Part shown: positions 56,057-64,000 of the stretch, piece by piece
Layout: each line of letters starts with the position of its first letter
Position numbering within the stretch: the stretch's first letter is position 1
Source of the DNA: Escherichia boydii
GTDB lineage: Bacteria; Pseudomonadota; Gammaproteobacteria; Enterobacterales; Enterobacteriaceae
NCBI GenBank assembly: GCA_041890495.1
Contig: CP169086.1
Span: forward strand, 4,898,001-4,962,000
Direction: 5' to 3'
DNA length: 64,000 nt
Translations under genes and position numbers: made by a program
Notes under the pieces: generated by a model
The model's input: only the letters and a program-made list of their open reading frames with translations
Told to the model about the DNA's origin: nothing
Database searches by the model: none

Positions 56057-56495
56057 CCAGTCCATGCGAATTGCTGAATTGCTGGAGAGCCGGGTGGCGA
56101 TTATCGCTGAGTCGCTCGGATTGCCGATCGCCTGGCCTAACATCGCTTTTACCCCGCCTGATGATGCCCCTTATGGGCGCGTTTATGTCTTACCAGCGCA
56201 AACCGTGGGGCAGGACCTGGAAGGTCAGTTGCGTACATACCAGGGCATTCTCCAGCTCAATATCATTGCACCAGCAGGTAGCGGCGTGACTCTGGCCAGA
56301 GCGCTGACAAAGTCTGTCGCAGATGCTTTTCCCGAAGGGCTGCCGCTGGTGGATGGTGACCTGACCGTTTATATCAATGGCCCGCCGCAGGTGCGCCAAC
56401 CTATACAGGATCGCCCCACATCATCACCCAACGGCACTACCGGCTCTATCACCTACACCACCCCTGTCAGCATGCAGTACCGCGCTGATTACTGA
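56046..56495 (+). CDS. Tail terminator (DUF4128-like)
   Basis: 149 residues. Caps the tail tube and joins it to the head. The pattern LPIAWPNIAFTPPDDAPYGRVYVLP and YQGILQLNIIAPAGSG fits gpU-like/DUF4128 terminators. ATG 56046 lies inside the end of the previous gene. Confidence 0.78.
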   Translation: MAGDQSMRIAELLESRVAIIAESLGLPIAWPNIAFTPPDDAPYGRVYVLPAQTVGQDLEGQLRTYQGILQLNIIAPAGSGVTLARALTKSVADAFPEGLPLVDGDLTVYINGPPQVRQPIQDRPTSSPNGTTGSITYTTPVSMQYRADY

Positions 56496-56517
56496 CCCGC
56501 CGCCCGGCGGGTTTTTT
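56496..56517 (+). terminator. Terminator after the tail terminator gene
   Basis: CCCGCC, loop GCCC, GGCGGG, then T6. Confidence 0.82.
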
Positions 56518-56541
56518 ATTACCTAAATTCAGGAGAGTGCT

Positions 56542-57474
56542 ATGGCATTCGCAATCCCTAACGGCTCGCGTGTGAACGTGGCCAAGGCCTATCAGGCTCC
56601 CATCACCTTTACCGCTGCCTCTAACGCTACTGAATGCGAACTGACTGTTGCATCTGCCGCTGGCATCCTGGCGGGCGATGTAGTGCAGGTGAGCTCCGGC
56701 TGGCTAAAACTCGATAATATGGTGCTGCGCGTTAAATCCGTAGCCGGTACCAAAATCGTGCTGGATTCGTTCGATACCTCTGACACCACCAAATTCCCGG
56801 CAGGCACTGGCGCGGGCACGCTGCGTAAAATCGACACGTGGATCACGATGCCGCAGGTGATGACCCTCTCCACTGAGGGTGGTGACCAGCAGACCATCAG
56901 CGTGCAGTTCCTGGAAGACGATAAGGCCCGCACCATCCCGACCTTCAAAAACGCCGTGGTGCAGGTCTATACCTTCGCGCACGATCCGTTGCTGGCAATT
57001 TACAAGCGTCTGAGTGAACTTGACGAATCCAGCGACACCACTGCTGTGTGGTTCCATAACCCGCGCGGCAAAGCGGACCGTTATTACTCTGCCAAAGTGT
57101 CTTTCCAGAAGGTGCCTAAGACCGAAATCAACGCCGTGGAAAGCAACGAAGCGCGCATGAACTTCGAATCGGATATGCAGATTTACCCGATCGCCGATTC
57201 ATCCGTTACGCCGCTGGCGTTCCTGACTGATCTGCCATCAACCAAATCAGTTAGTGTTGGAGATGCGCTCGATTTAGCCGTCGTTATGCAAGGCGGCTCA
57301 GCCCCTTACACCTACGTGTGGAAGAAAGGAAGCTCCGCAATTCCGGGCAAAACCGCCTCGACGTTCAACATTCCATCTGTGGCATCCGGTGATGCTGGCT
57401 CTTACACCTGCGAAGTCACTGACGCGGCGGGCAAAACTATCACCTCTGTTGCTTGCACCGTCACGGTCAGCTAA
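56542..57474 (+). CDS. Major tail tube protein with C-terminal Ig-like domain
   Basis: 310 residues. Residues ~1-220 form the tube domain (VNVAKAYQAPITFTAASNAT, AGDVVQVSSGWLKLDNMVLR). From ~230 an Ig-like domain follows: SVSVGDALDLAVVMQGGSAP, YVWKKGSSAIPGKT, SGDAGSYTCEVTDAAGK with the Tyr-corner and paired Cys. Such surface Ig domains on tail tubes may bind cell-surface sugars. The tube domain is like lambda gpV. Confidence 0.88.
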   Translation: MAFAIPNGSRVNVAKAYQAPITFTAASNATECELTVASAAGILAGDVVQVSSGWLKLDNMVLRVKSVAGTKIVLDSFDTSDTTKFPAGTGAGTLRKIDTWITMPQVMTLSTEGGDQQTISVQFLEDDKARTIPTFKNAVVQVYTFAHDPLLAIYKRLSELDESSDTTAVWFHNPRGKADRYYSAKVSFQKVPKTEINAVESNEARMNFESDMQIYPIADSSVTPLAFLTDLPSTKSVSVGDALDLAVVMQGGSAPYTYVWKKGSSAIPGKTASTFNIPSVASGDAGSYTCEVTDAAGKTITSVACTVTVS

Positions 57475-57481
57475 CCACTCG

Positions 57482-57505
57482 AGCCCGGTACGCCGGGCTT
57501 TCTTC
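57482..57505 (+). terminator. Terminator after the tail tube gene
   Basis: AGCCCGG, loop TACG, CCGGGCT, then TTCTT; a short but stable hairpin that can lower expression of the chaperone genes relative to the tube protein. Confidence 0.75.
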
Positions 57506-57539
57506 GCTACTGAAACCAAAGTCTTTCTTAGGAATCGAA

Positions 57540-57878
57540 ATGACCAAATTTTCCCTGATCCCCAACCCAACTTTTTCTGTGACCGCGAGCATTCCGCGCG
57601 CTGGCGCCGAAGACGGCAAGCTGACGTTCACTTTCCGCCATAAGACCCTGGAAGAGCTGCGCTCCATGGACGAGAAGCTGCAAAAGGCCGCCGAAGGTAA
57701 AAAGGATGCTATCGAGCCGCAGGCCGACTACCTCATGGAAATTGTTGAGGGGTGGGCGCTTCCCGATGAGTTCAACCGCGAAAACGTTATTGTCCTTCTG
57801 CGGAACTATCCACGCGCGTTCGACAGCATCGGTCTGGCATACACCAAAGAGCTGATGGGTATCCGCGAAAAAAACTGA
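57540..57878 (+). CDS. Tail assembly chaperone, short form (gpG-like)
   Basis: 112 residues, MTKFSLIPNPTFSV. Acts with its frameshifted longer form to coat the tape measure during tail assembly. The sequence LTFTFRHKTLEELRSMDEKL and WALPDEFNRENVIVLLRNYPRAF fits phage tail assembly chaperones. Ends REKN at the slippery site. Confidence 0.85.
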   Translation: MTKFSLIPNPTFSVTASIPRAGAEDGKLTFTFRHKTLEELRSMDEKLQKAAEGKKDAIEPQADYLMEIVEGWALPDEFNRENVIVLLRNYPRAFDSIGLAYTKELMGIREKN

Positions 57879-58183
57879 GGCAGGTCGCCGCAGCATTGTA
57901 TACGCCGGGACCGACGCTCGCGGAGCTGAGCGCTTTTGGTTTGACGCCTGAGGACGTGGAGGAAGAGGTGGGGATCCTGCCCTCGGTGTGGAGGTCCTTC
58001 ACCATCTTCTCTTCCCTGGCGACCCAGTGGCGAGTCGGCGCGAGCGGGGCGACCGGCCTTGATTACAACGTTCTCCCCTGGATGTTCGAGTTACACGGGG
58101 TTGAGGATGCGGCGGCCTGCATGGCTGACCTTCAAATTATGGAAAGCGAGGCTCTCAAGGTAATGCATAAGGAGACGAAATAA
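57540..58183 (+). CDS. GT-type chaperone made by -1 frameshift (DUF1799 C-terminus)
   Basis: If ribosomes slip -1 at 57869-57875, the short form continues as LRQVAAALYTPGPTLAEL and ends at 58183, giving about 214 residues. The added part (TPGPTLAELSAFGLTPEDVEEEVGI ... NVLPWMFELHG) resembles DUF1799, the usual T partner in lambda-type tails. A separate TTG start at 57896 is much less likely. The stop overlaps the tape measure start. Confidence 0.8.
57869..57875 (+). other. Programmed -1 frameshift site A AAA AAC
   Basis: The heptamer lies in the correct register (gaA AAA AAC TGA), one codon before the short-form stop. A shift of -1 opens directly into the DUF1799 frame. This is the classical lambda G-GT arrangement with a different but efficient heptamer. 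Confidence 0.88.
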
Positions 58184-61100
58184 TGACAGACCAGATCGCC
58201 TCGATTACTTTGCGGGCCGATGTTTCTGACCTGAAAACAGCCAGCAACGAACTGGATAAACTCGGCCAGGCGGCGGCCGGTGCTGTAGATAAAGCAGATG
58301 ATCTGAATAGTGTGTTTCGCGCTGGCGCTGAATCTGCGAAGCAAGGCAGCGAAGGACTCAAGGAGCAGCAGAACGCGCTCAAAGGGCTGCTGGAGAATAT
58401 CGACCCGGTTACCAAGGCCTTAAACCGCCTGGATGAGCAGCAAGAATCGCTGCGGAAATTCCAGGCCAAAGGTTTCCTGGATACCGATACCTTTCAGGCT
58501 TACAACAAAATCCTGGATGACACCCGCCTCAAGCTGACCGACACCGGAGAAGCCGCGGCGCGTGCTCAGGCCGAATTAGCCGCTACCCAGGCGGCAGAGA
58601 AGCAGTCCGCAGCGTTAAAGAACCTTCTTGGATCCATCGACCCGACTATCCGCGCGTTCAATTCGTTGGATGAACAGCACGCACAGCTGGTGGCACATTT
58701 CGAAGCTGGGCGCATTAACGGTGCTCAGTTCGAGCACTTCAACACAATCCTTAACCAGACGCGTGAGCGCCTCTCTGGTGTCGCTGACGTACTACCAGAG
58801 GCGCTATCCCGGCAGGAAGCTGCTGCCCGGCGCGCTGGAATCTCCGTTGGTCAGTACAGCGCAGCAATGCGCACGCTTCCGGCGCAATTCACCGATATCG
58901 CCACGCAGCTGGCTGGCGGTCAGTCGCCGTTCCTGATTCTGCTGCAACAGGGCGGGCAGATTAAAGACCAGTTCGGCTCGGTTCAGGGGGCGCTGTCCGG
59001 CGTCGGCGAATACATCCGCAGCATGGCTGGGATGATTAACCCTACCACAATCGCACTTGGTGGGCTGATTGGCACGATCGGCCTGCTGGCTGCCGCAGCG
59101 TATAACTCCTCGGAGCAATTTGAGCAGGTGGCACGCTCTGTCATCATGATGGGTGGGGCTGGCTTCTCCTCAATGCAGCAGCTCAACCAGGCCGCTGAGG
59201 AAGTGGCTGGCAAGACGAATACATCGATTAGCTCCACCGTCGATACGCTGGTTACGTTGAACGATACTGGCAAATATACCGCAAGCCAGATGAAGCAGGT
59301 CGCAACGACCATCACCCTCATGGGTAAGGCCGGAAATGATACCAAAGCGGCAATGAGCGACTTCGGAAAGATTGTCAGCGATCCGGTTAAAGGGCTTGCC
59401 AGCCTCAACGAACAATATGGTTTCGTTGATGAAGCCATGATCAAGCACATTATCCAGCTACGTAAGCAGAAGGGTGAGCAGGCGGCTGTTACCGAAGCTA
59501 TTGAGCTGTTTGCAGGCGTCATGGCAAAGCGCGCAGAGGAGACCAACAAAGCGACCGATAATATCGGTCAAACGTGGGAAAGCCTTAAAAAGAGCGCTTC
59601 TGACACCTTTGGCGATATAGGTATTACCGTGCGCGCATGGGGAAACCAGATCATCGATATTTTCGAACTGGTTAAGTCCTCGATCAAAGACTTGTTCCTC
59701 AATATCACCTCTCTGGACGCCAAGTTCACCAGCACCATCGCTGGCTGGGCAGACAAAATCCCGGGGGGCGGTGCGCTGGCTAATTTCCTCGGCATGGACG
59801 TTGAGGCAATGAAAAAAGCTGGAGCGGAAGCGGACAAAGAGATTGATGCGAACAAAAAACGCTATAACGAGCTTTGGAAGCGTGTCACTGCGCCTAACGC
59901 ACAGGCAAACTATGAAGCTGAAGCGAGAGGGGCCAACGTAAAAGGCGATGGCGGAACAAGTCGAGAATCGAGAGACGCAGTCTCGAAGCTTGCACTAGAC
60001 TCAGCCAAAAAAACCAAAGAGGCGAAAGCCACTCTGGAAGCTGGTGATCGCACCCTGGAGAACTACCGCGCCCAGGCCAGAACGTTAACTGAAACGCTCG
60101 AGACCCTCCGACAAACTGGCGAAACCCATGCTAAAAATACTGAGTTCAGTAAACAGCAATCTCGATTTGCTGAATTGGATGAGGCTGCCAAAACCCGCGC
60201 GCTGACGGCTCAGGAAAAATCTTTACTGTCGAGCCGTGAGGCGATTCTGAACGCCGCCAAGGTGGTTGATCAGAAGAACAAGGAAGTAGAGGCACAGCGG
60301 AAAATTAATGGCCTGGCGCAGCAGGCCAATAAATACGTCACGCAGATGTCGGAAAAGACCGATGCCTTGCGCGACAGTGCAGGCCTCAGCAGTCGGCAAA
60401 CGCAGCGCATGATGGAAGAGGCGCAGCTCCGCCAGGGCTGGCTCAATGGTGGTGGTAAACTTGAGGATGCCGGGTATGAAAAAGAACTGGCAGCTCTCAG
60501 GAATTATTACGCCGAAGAGGACAAATTGCGGGGCGACTGGAAAGCGGGTGCGGTGAGTGGCTGGAACGAATATCTCGATGCTGCAACCAACACTTACGAC
60601 GCCGTTAAAAACGTTGCCAGTTCCACGCTGACCGGCTTGAGCAACATGCTGACTGAGCTTATGACAACTGGCACCGCGTCAGTTAAAGAGTTCGGCAAAT
60701 CTATGCTCAAGATGATTCTCGAGATAACCAACCAACTTTTAGTGGCCTATACAGTACAGGCTGCGATGGGCTGGATAAGCGGTGGTAGTAGCGGCGGCAG
60801 CACGCCAGGTGGTGCGTATGCTAACGCTGCTGCTGGGCTAACCTTTAATGCTAAAGGCGGTGTCTATGACTCGCCCGGGCTCAGTAAGTACGTCAATGGG
60901 GTATACGACTCTCCCCAGTATTTTACTTTCCAGGGGGCGTCCAAGTTTGCGAAGGGCGGCGTATTCGCAGAGGCCGGCGCTGAAGCAATCATGCCACTTA
61001 CTCGGGATTCTGCCGGGCGGTTGGGTGTACGCGCCCAGGGCGGTGGCGGTATGGCTCCGGTTATTAATACCACCGTTAACGTTGATGCTGGTGGTTCGGT

Positions 61101-61236
61101 TACAACCCAAACATCCAGTTCCGGTGATGCTATGGGGCGTGCCCTTGCTGATGAAATGCAGAACGCTGCGCTGCAGGTTATCCAGAAGCACCTTAAGCCT
61201 GGAGGCATGATCTACAACTTCACCAAAGGTAGGTAG
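58183..61236 (+). CDS. Tail tape measure protein
   Basis: 1017 residues; sets tail length and passes DNA into the cell. N-terminal coiled-coil (TASNELDKLGQAAAGAVDKA), then a lambda gpH-like conserved block (FTDIATQLAGGQSPFLILLQQGGQIKD-type, residues ~225-250), a membrane-like segment (ALGGLIGTIGLLAAAAY), long helices, and a Gly-rich C-terminus with FAKGGVFAEAGAEAIMPLTR. Predicted tail about 150 nm by the usual 0.15 nm per residue rule (inference). Confidence 0.93.
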   Translation: MTDQIASITLRADVSDLKTASNELDKLGQAAAGAVDKADDLNSVFRAGAESAKQGSEGLKEQQNALKGLLENIDPVTKALNRLDEQQESLRKFQAKGFLDTDTFQAYNKILDDTRLKLTDTGEAAARAQAELAATQAAEKQSAALKNLLGSIDPTIRAFNSLDEQHAQLVAHFEAGRINGAQFEHFNTILNQTRERLSGVADVLPEALSRQEAAARRAGISVGQYSAAMRTLPAQFTDIATQLAGGQSPFLILLQQGGQIKDQFGSVQGALSGVGEYIRSMAGMINPTTIALGGLIGTIGLLAAAAYNSSEQFEQVARSVIMMGGAGFSSMQQLNQAAEEVAGKTNTSISSTVDTLVTLNDTGKYTASQMKQVATTITLMGKAGNDTKAAMSDFGKIVSDPVKGLASLNEQYGFVDEAMIKHIIQLRKQKGEQAAVTEAIELFAGVMAKRAEETNKATDNIGQTWESLKKSASDTFGDIGITVRAWGNQIIDIFELVKSSIKDLFLNITSLDAKFTSTIAGWADKIPGGGALANFLGMDVEAMKKAGAEADKEIDANKKRYNELWKRVTAPNAQANYEAEARGANVKGDGGTSRESRDAVSKLALDSAKKTKEAKATLEAGDRTLENYRAQARTLTETLETLRQTGETHAKNTEFSKQQSRFAELDEAAKTRALTAQEKSLLSSREAILNAAKVVDQKNKEVEAQRKINGLAQQANKYVTQMSEKTDALRDSAGLSSRQTQRMMEEAQLRQGWLNGGGKLEDAGYEKELAALRNYYAEEDKLRGDWKAGAVSGWNEYLDAATNTYDAVKNVASSTLTGLSNMLTELMTTGTASVKEFGKSMLKMILEITNQLLVAYTVQAAMGWISGGSSGGSTPGGAYANAAAGLTFNAKGGVYDSPGLSKYVNGVYDSPQYFTFQGASKFAKGGVFAEAGAEAIMPLTRDSAGRLGVRAQGGGGMAPVINTTVNVDAGGSVTTQTSSSGDAMGRALADEMQNAALQVIQKHLKPGGMIYNFTKGR

Positions 61237-61293
61237 TGTTTAATTTAACCCCTGGTTATTATGAGTAAAATCACGATAATCAAGGGGATGATA

Positions 61294-61668
61294 ATGAAGG
61301 CGCTCAAAATTGGCCTTGTAGGGATTGTTGTTATTTACTTGCTCATCAATGCCAGTAAATCTCAGGTGATGAAGGATGAAGATGTTCCTGAGTTTGCAAA
61401 GCGCGAATCGAACGACTGGATTGCAAAAACCCTCGATAAAACAGGTGTTGATGTGATTAAAAACGCTACCTTCTATCTCAAACGAGAGGTTCCAGAAGAT
61501 GATATCGTTAACGGTTATGTTTGTGGGACGATAACCACCGGTGAGCGCTTCTTCACCGAGATCGCGATAAACAAACGCAAACACTCAGCTGGGATCTTCA
61601 AAAACATGGTGCTTGGCAAGCGTAATGCCAAAACGTTTAATAACATTTGGGATGCCAATTGTAAGTAA
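61294..61668 (+). CDS. Small membrane-anchored accessory protein
   Basis: 124 residues from ATG 61294 (MKALKIGLVGIVVIYLLINA), with GGGG upstream; ATG 61261 is less likely. One N-terminal membrane segment or uncleaved signal, then a ~100-residue soluble part with two Cys (GYVCGTITTG, WDANCK), probably periplasmic. More A/T-rich than the tail genes. It is not a tail gene by position or sequence; unknown accessory function. Confidence 0.65.
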   Translation: MKALKIGLVGIVVIYLLINASKSQVMKDEDVPEFAKRESNDWIAKTLDKTGVDVIKNATFYLKREVPEDDIVNGYVCGTITTGERFFTEIAINKRKHSAGIFKNMVLGKRNAKTFNNIWDANCK

Positions 61669-61695
61669 TCCCCTAAAACGCTAGGAGCTGAAAGA

Positions 61696-62115
61696 GTGAA
61701 GCCGATTATTATTGCCGCAGTTTTGGTGCTGTCGGGATGCGCAACTGAAGCTGTTTTGCCCAGCCAGGCGATACAAGCACCCAAAGAACGATTGCTCAAA
61801 TTCCAGTCTCCAGGTGTGGGGGAACAGGCGAAGCTAATTGTAGTGCGCGATAAAGGATTTCTAGGAAGCGGTTGTTTCGTCGGCGTGTACCTCAACCAAG
61901 AGAAGGCAGCTATTTTGGATCCAGGTGAGAAGGCCGAATTCTACCTCAAACCGGGAGAATGGAATGTTGCTTTAATGGGGGAAGGAAAGATGTGCATCGC
62001 TGACAAGATACCTGCTGGAAGGGACTTTATGCTCACTGCGAACACTACAAAAGCCGTCCGTTTATTTGCAGATCCGAGCGGAAATACAGACGTCAAAACA
62101 CTGCCGAACCAATAG
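61696..62115 (+). CDS. Prophage lipoprotein
   Basis: 139 residues from GTG 61696 with AGGAG upstream: MKPIIIAAVLVLSGCATEA. Lipobox LSGC gives a lipid-anchored protein; mature part is beta-rich with two Cys (GSGCFVGVYLN, GKMCIADKI). Lipoproteins in this region of lambdoid phages often exclude superinfecting phages, but nothing specific shows that here. A terminator follows. Confidence 0.72.
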   Translation: MKPIIIAAVLVLSGCATEAVLPSQAIQAPKERLLKFQSPGVGEQAKLIVVRDKGFLGSGCFVGVYLNQEKAAILDPGEKAEFYLKPGEWNVALMGEGKMCIADKIPAGRDFMLTANTTKAVRLFADPSGNTDVKTLPNQ

Positions 62116-62135
62116 TCACCAATACCTAACAACCA

Positions 62136-62160
62136 GCCTCGCACGCGCGGGGCTTTTTTT
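62136..62160 (+). terminator. Terminator after the lipoprotein gene
   Basis: GCCTCGC, loop ACGC, GCGGGGC, then T7. It separates the lipoprotein pair from the next two genes. Confidence 0.85.
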
Positions 62161-62277
62161 CATCTGTAAACGAATTCCGAGAGCTAGCAGTGCTAACCAC
62201 TGAGTGTGTGCACAGTGATTGCGTTAGCGTAAAGCGTCGCGTAAACTTTTCAGCAATATCAGCAAATGGGTTAGACA

Positions 62278-63054
62278 ATGGCTACAGGCGTACCGCAAGA
62301 GAAGGCCACACAGCACCTCGAACTCTATGGCAATATGCTTTTAGAGGGTATAGCTATTGATGAATTCTCTTATAGACGTGGTGTGCGCGAGCTTGAACGC
62401 CAGAATTCCAGCATATGTGTTTCAGCGCTTGGCTTCCTTCATGGTTTGTATGGTGAAATCGACCAAGCTATTGCTGTGTTTGAGGAGGCTGATCCATTTC
62501 ATGATGTTACCGTTGCTACAAATCTCTGTTTTATGCTCAGACATACAGGCTGCATAAATCGGCTTTATCAATATGCTTATGATCTTGCTGATGCTCATCA
62601 AACAAAGGCTTTAACAGCTAGTGCTTATTCTATGGCTTATCGTTTTGGCGATAGAGACCGTCTTGAACATTACTTTGATATGCACATTAAATTGCTTTCG
62701 GAGGATGAAAACAGATCTGAAGCAGAGATTCATAAGCAGGAATTATTGACTGAGATTAACAATGCATACTCCGTTAGCGGCTGTTCGCAAAACCAGTTTG
62801 AGTTACTCGCTCGAGTAATTTGGTCATTAACGGAAAAACATCGTTTGATTCCCGGAACAGTCGAGCTGAACAGTACATTTAACACGTGCTATGTTATTGA
62901 AATCTACAATCAAAATCCTGAGTCTATAGCTAGGCTTAATTGGGAGCTTGCTGAAGCCGTATGTAACCATGATGCTTTGGATGATTGTGACGTAGTAGCT
63001 CGTTTTTCTCCGACACGTCAACTTCACGTTGGGGTAAGCTATGGCAATAATTAG
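62278..63054 (+). CDS. TPR-like helical-repeat protein, partner of the HEPN gene
   Basis: 258 residues, no named family. Repeating helix pairs with TPR spacing: SALGFLHGLYGEIDQAIAVF, TNLCFMLRHTGCINRLYQYA, ASAYSMAYRFGDRDRLEHYF. It overlaps the HEPN gene by 14 bases, so the two are translated together. A/T-rich compared with the tail genes, which points to later acquisition. Likely binds the HEPN protein or senses a phage product (inference). Confidence 0.68.
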   Translation: MATGVPQEKATQHLELYGNMLLEGIAIDEFSYRRGVRELERQNSSICVSALGFLHGLYGEIDQAIAVFEEADPFHDVTVATNLCFMLRHTGCINRLYQYAYDLADAHQTKALTASAYSMAYRFGDRDRLEHYFDMHIKLLSEDENRSEAEIHKQELLTEINNAYSVSGCSQNQFELLARVIWSLTEKHRLIPGTVELNSTFNTCYVIEIYNQNPESIARLNWELAEAVCNHDALDDCDVVARFSPTRQLHVGVSYGNN

Positions 63055-63436
63055 TGATGATTTGCTTAGATGTGCTGATTCATTAATCGAACTGGATAAT
63101 GAAGGTGGTTTTCGTAGTTGCATATCGCGAGCTTATTATGCGAGCTATCATCATGCATTGGAGTCTCTCCAATCGGTGCCTGCATTTTCGTCTAACCATC
63201 ACAGTAATTTAATTGGTTATATGAGTAATAAGGTAGAGAATAAACTTGAGCCTTACGACTCAGCGCAACTGAAGTTGCTTGGATACAATTTACGCCAGCA
63301 AAGGGCAGCACGTAATGAGGCTGATTACCACCTCTCAGAAGTAACGGTAAGTAAGGAAATGGCGGAAACTGCTTTAAATAGTTCTAGACTATTTTTCCAA
63401 AAATGGAGCGAACTGAAACAAGCTATCGCTTCCTAA
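63041..63436 (+). CDS. HEPN-domain protein
   Basis: 131 residues. The first helices hold FRSCISRAYYASYHHALESL, the typical SRAYYAxYHxA of UPF0332/HEPN proteins. The third helix has RNEADYH, fitting the Rx4-6H ribonuclease motif. HEPN proteins are often RNases in toxin-antitoxin and abortive-infection systems. Together with the TPR-like gene it forms a two-gene cassette inserted between tail genes. A terminator follows. Confidence 0.72.
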   Translation: MAIISDDLLRCADSLIELDNEGGFRSCISRAYYASYHHALESLQSVPAFSSNHHSNLIGYMSNKVENKLEPYDSAQLKLLGYNLRQQRAARNEADYHLSEVTVSKEMAETALNSSRLFFQKWSELKQAIAS

Positions 63437-63458
63437 CTCGACAAAATTCTTAACATGA

Positions 63459-63485
63459 AACCCAGCTTCGGCTGGGTTTTTTTAT
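63459..63485 (+). terminator. Terminator closing the TPR-HEPN cassette
   Basis: AACCCAGC-TTCG-GCTGGGTT with a T-run. It lies just before minor tail gene M. Confidence 0.9.
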
Positions 63486-63494
63486 GGAGCAAAT

Positions 63495-63845
63495 ATGGCG
63501 GTTGAAACCTACAACTGGCGTTCTCAGCTCGGCGCTGGCGCGATTGAATATAGTCAAACGGTGCGAGCGGCGCAGTTCGGTGATGGCTATGAGCAGGTTG
63601 CTGATAATGGCATTAACTCTACTGCTATTCAGGTGCCAATGAAACACGTTGGCAGTGAGTCTGAGGTAAACGCAGTGCGCGACTTCCTTCTGGCTCATAC
63701 CGTTAAAGCTTTTATCATCACGCCGCCCGGCGAAGCAAAGGGGCTTTATCGGGTAGTCGCCGATTCCGTACGGAAAAATCAGATCAGCAGCAAGTTTGCT
63801 GAGCTGACGTTCACCATCAAACGGGCTTACGGAGTGTATGCATAA
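63495..63845 (+). CDS. Minor tail protein M
   Basis: 116 residues, MAVETYNWRSQLGAG. Lambda gpM-like tail-tip protein: RAAQFGDGYEQVADNGIN and TPPGEAKGLYRVVADSVRK are typical. It returns the tail operon to the standard order H-(accessory)-M-L. Stop overlaps the next start. Confidence 0.87.
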   Translation: MAVETYNWRSQLGAGAIEYSQTVRAAQFGDGYEQVADNGINSTAIQVPMKHVGSESEVNAVRDFLLAHTVKAFIITPPGEAKGLYRVVADSVRKNQISSKFAELTFTIKRAYGVYA

Positions 63846-64000
63846 TGGCATTAGTCGATCAGGCGGCGATGCTGGCACCGGGTGGCAGAGTACGCCTGGT
63901 TGAAGTTGACGCCTCAGAGTTCAGTGGCGGTATTCACCGTTTCCACTACGCACCTTTCCCCCATACACCGGAAGAGATCGACGCTGCCAATGGTGATGAA
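63845..64000 (+). CDS. Minor tail protein L, 5' part
   Basis: 52 residues seen before the window ends: MALVDQAAMLAPGGRVRLVEVDA. The start matches lambda gpL-type tail-tip proteins, which carry a C-terminal iron-sulfur-binding part not visible here. Coupled to M by TAATG. Confidence 0.82.
   Translation, partial: MALVDQAAMLAPGGRVRLVEVDASEFSGGIHRFHYAPFPHTPEEIDAANGDE

Noticed and set aside
57896..58183. Independent gene starting at TTG
   Set aside because: The in-register slippery heptamer and lambda precedent make it the frameshifted end of the chaperone.

Overview
This window is an enterobacterial chromosome, Escherichia coli or Shigella by gene content, order and protein sequence. Left to right it reads rrnG (3' part of 16S, tRNA-Glu, 23S, 5S), kgtP, yfiM, pssA, patZ, tapT, trxC, yfiF, ung, grcA, srmB, trmN6, nadB, rseD-rpoE-rseA-rseB-rseC and the first codons of lepA. 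This is the K-12 gene order for the rrnG to lepA segment. Two chromosomal genes are broken as written: kgtP carries about six single-base indels, and trxC has a +1 frameshift near its end.

At about 21.86-21.90 kb lepA is interrupted after 14 codons by a lambdoid prophage that runs off the right edge. The 5' end of lepA is the known attachment site of Gifsy-1, and the gene content (DinI-like gene under a LexA box, RecE/RecT, C5 methyltransferase, short repressor without a peptidase domain) is Gifsy-1-like.

The prophage layout is as follows. 22.1-23.6 kb: integrase and excisionase. 23.6-29.9 kb: leftward operon with recT, an unusually long recE and small accessory genes. 29.8-30.45 kb: immunity region with a short Cro/CI-type repressor and five related operators. 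30.46-33.3 kb: YdaS/YdaT-like genes, an O-like initiator with an iteron origin inside it, and a DnaC-like helicase loader. 33.3-37.6 kb: small genes and a C5 cytosine methyltransferase. 37.6-38.4 kb: an opposite-strand accessory gene that looks like a lone proteasome/HslV-type Ntn hydrolase. 38.6-41.65 kb: SOS-controlled dinI-like operon, nin-like genes, rusA and antiterminator Q. 41.7-46.6 kb: late promoter, second orphan methyltransferase, and a lysis cassette (pinholin, SAR endolysin, Rz/Rz1) in which an IS21-family element has split Rz. 46.6-64 kb: late genes, namely an Acb2-like putative anti-CBASS protein, terminase, portal, head genes, a protein with 32 perfect QEQQ repeats, connectors, tail tube, a frameshifted G-GT chaperone, tape measure, a four-gene accessory island ending in a TPR + HEPN pair, then minor tail proteins M and L.

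Likely control: the repressor has no autocleavage domain, so SOS induction probably goes through the LexA-controlled dinI-like operon and the small protein after it, as in Gifsy phages. O plus the DnaC-like protein would start replication at the iterons, RecE/RecT would recombine, and Q would open the late promoter into lysis and morphogenesis. Accessory genes that may affect host or phage competition are the Ntn-hydrolase-like protein, the two methyltransferases, the Acb2-like protein and the TPR/HEPN pair. Function is inferred for all of these and none is demonstrated by the sequence alone.
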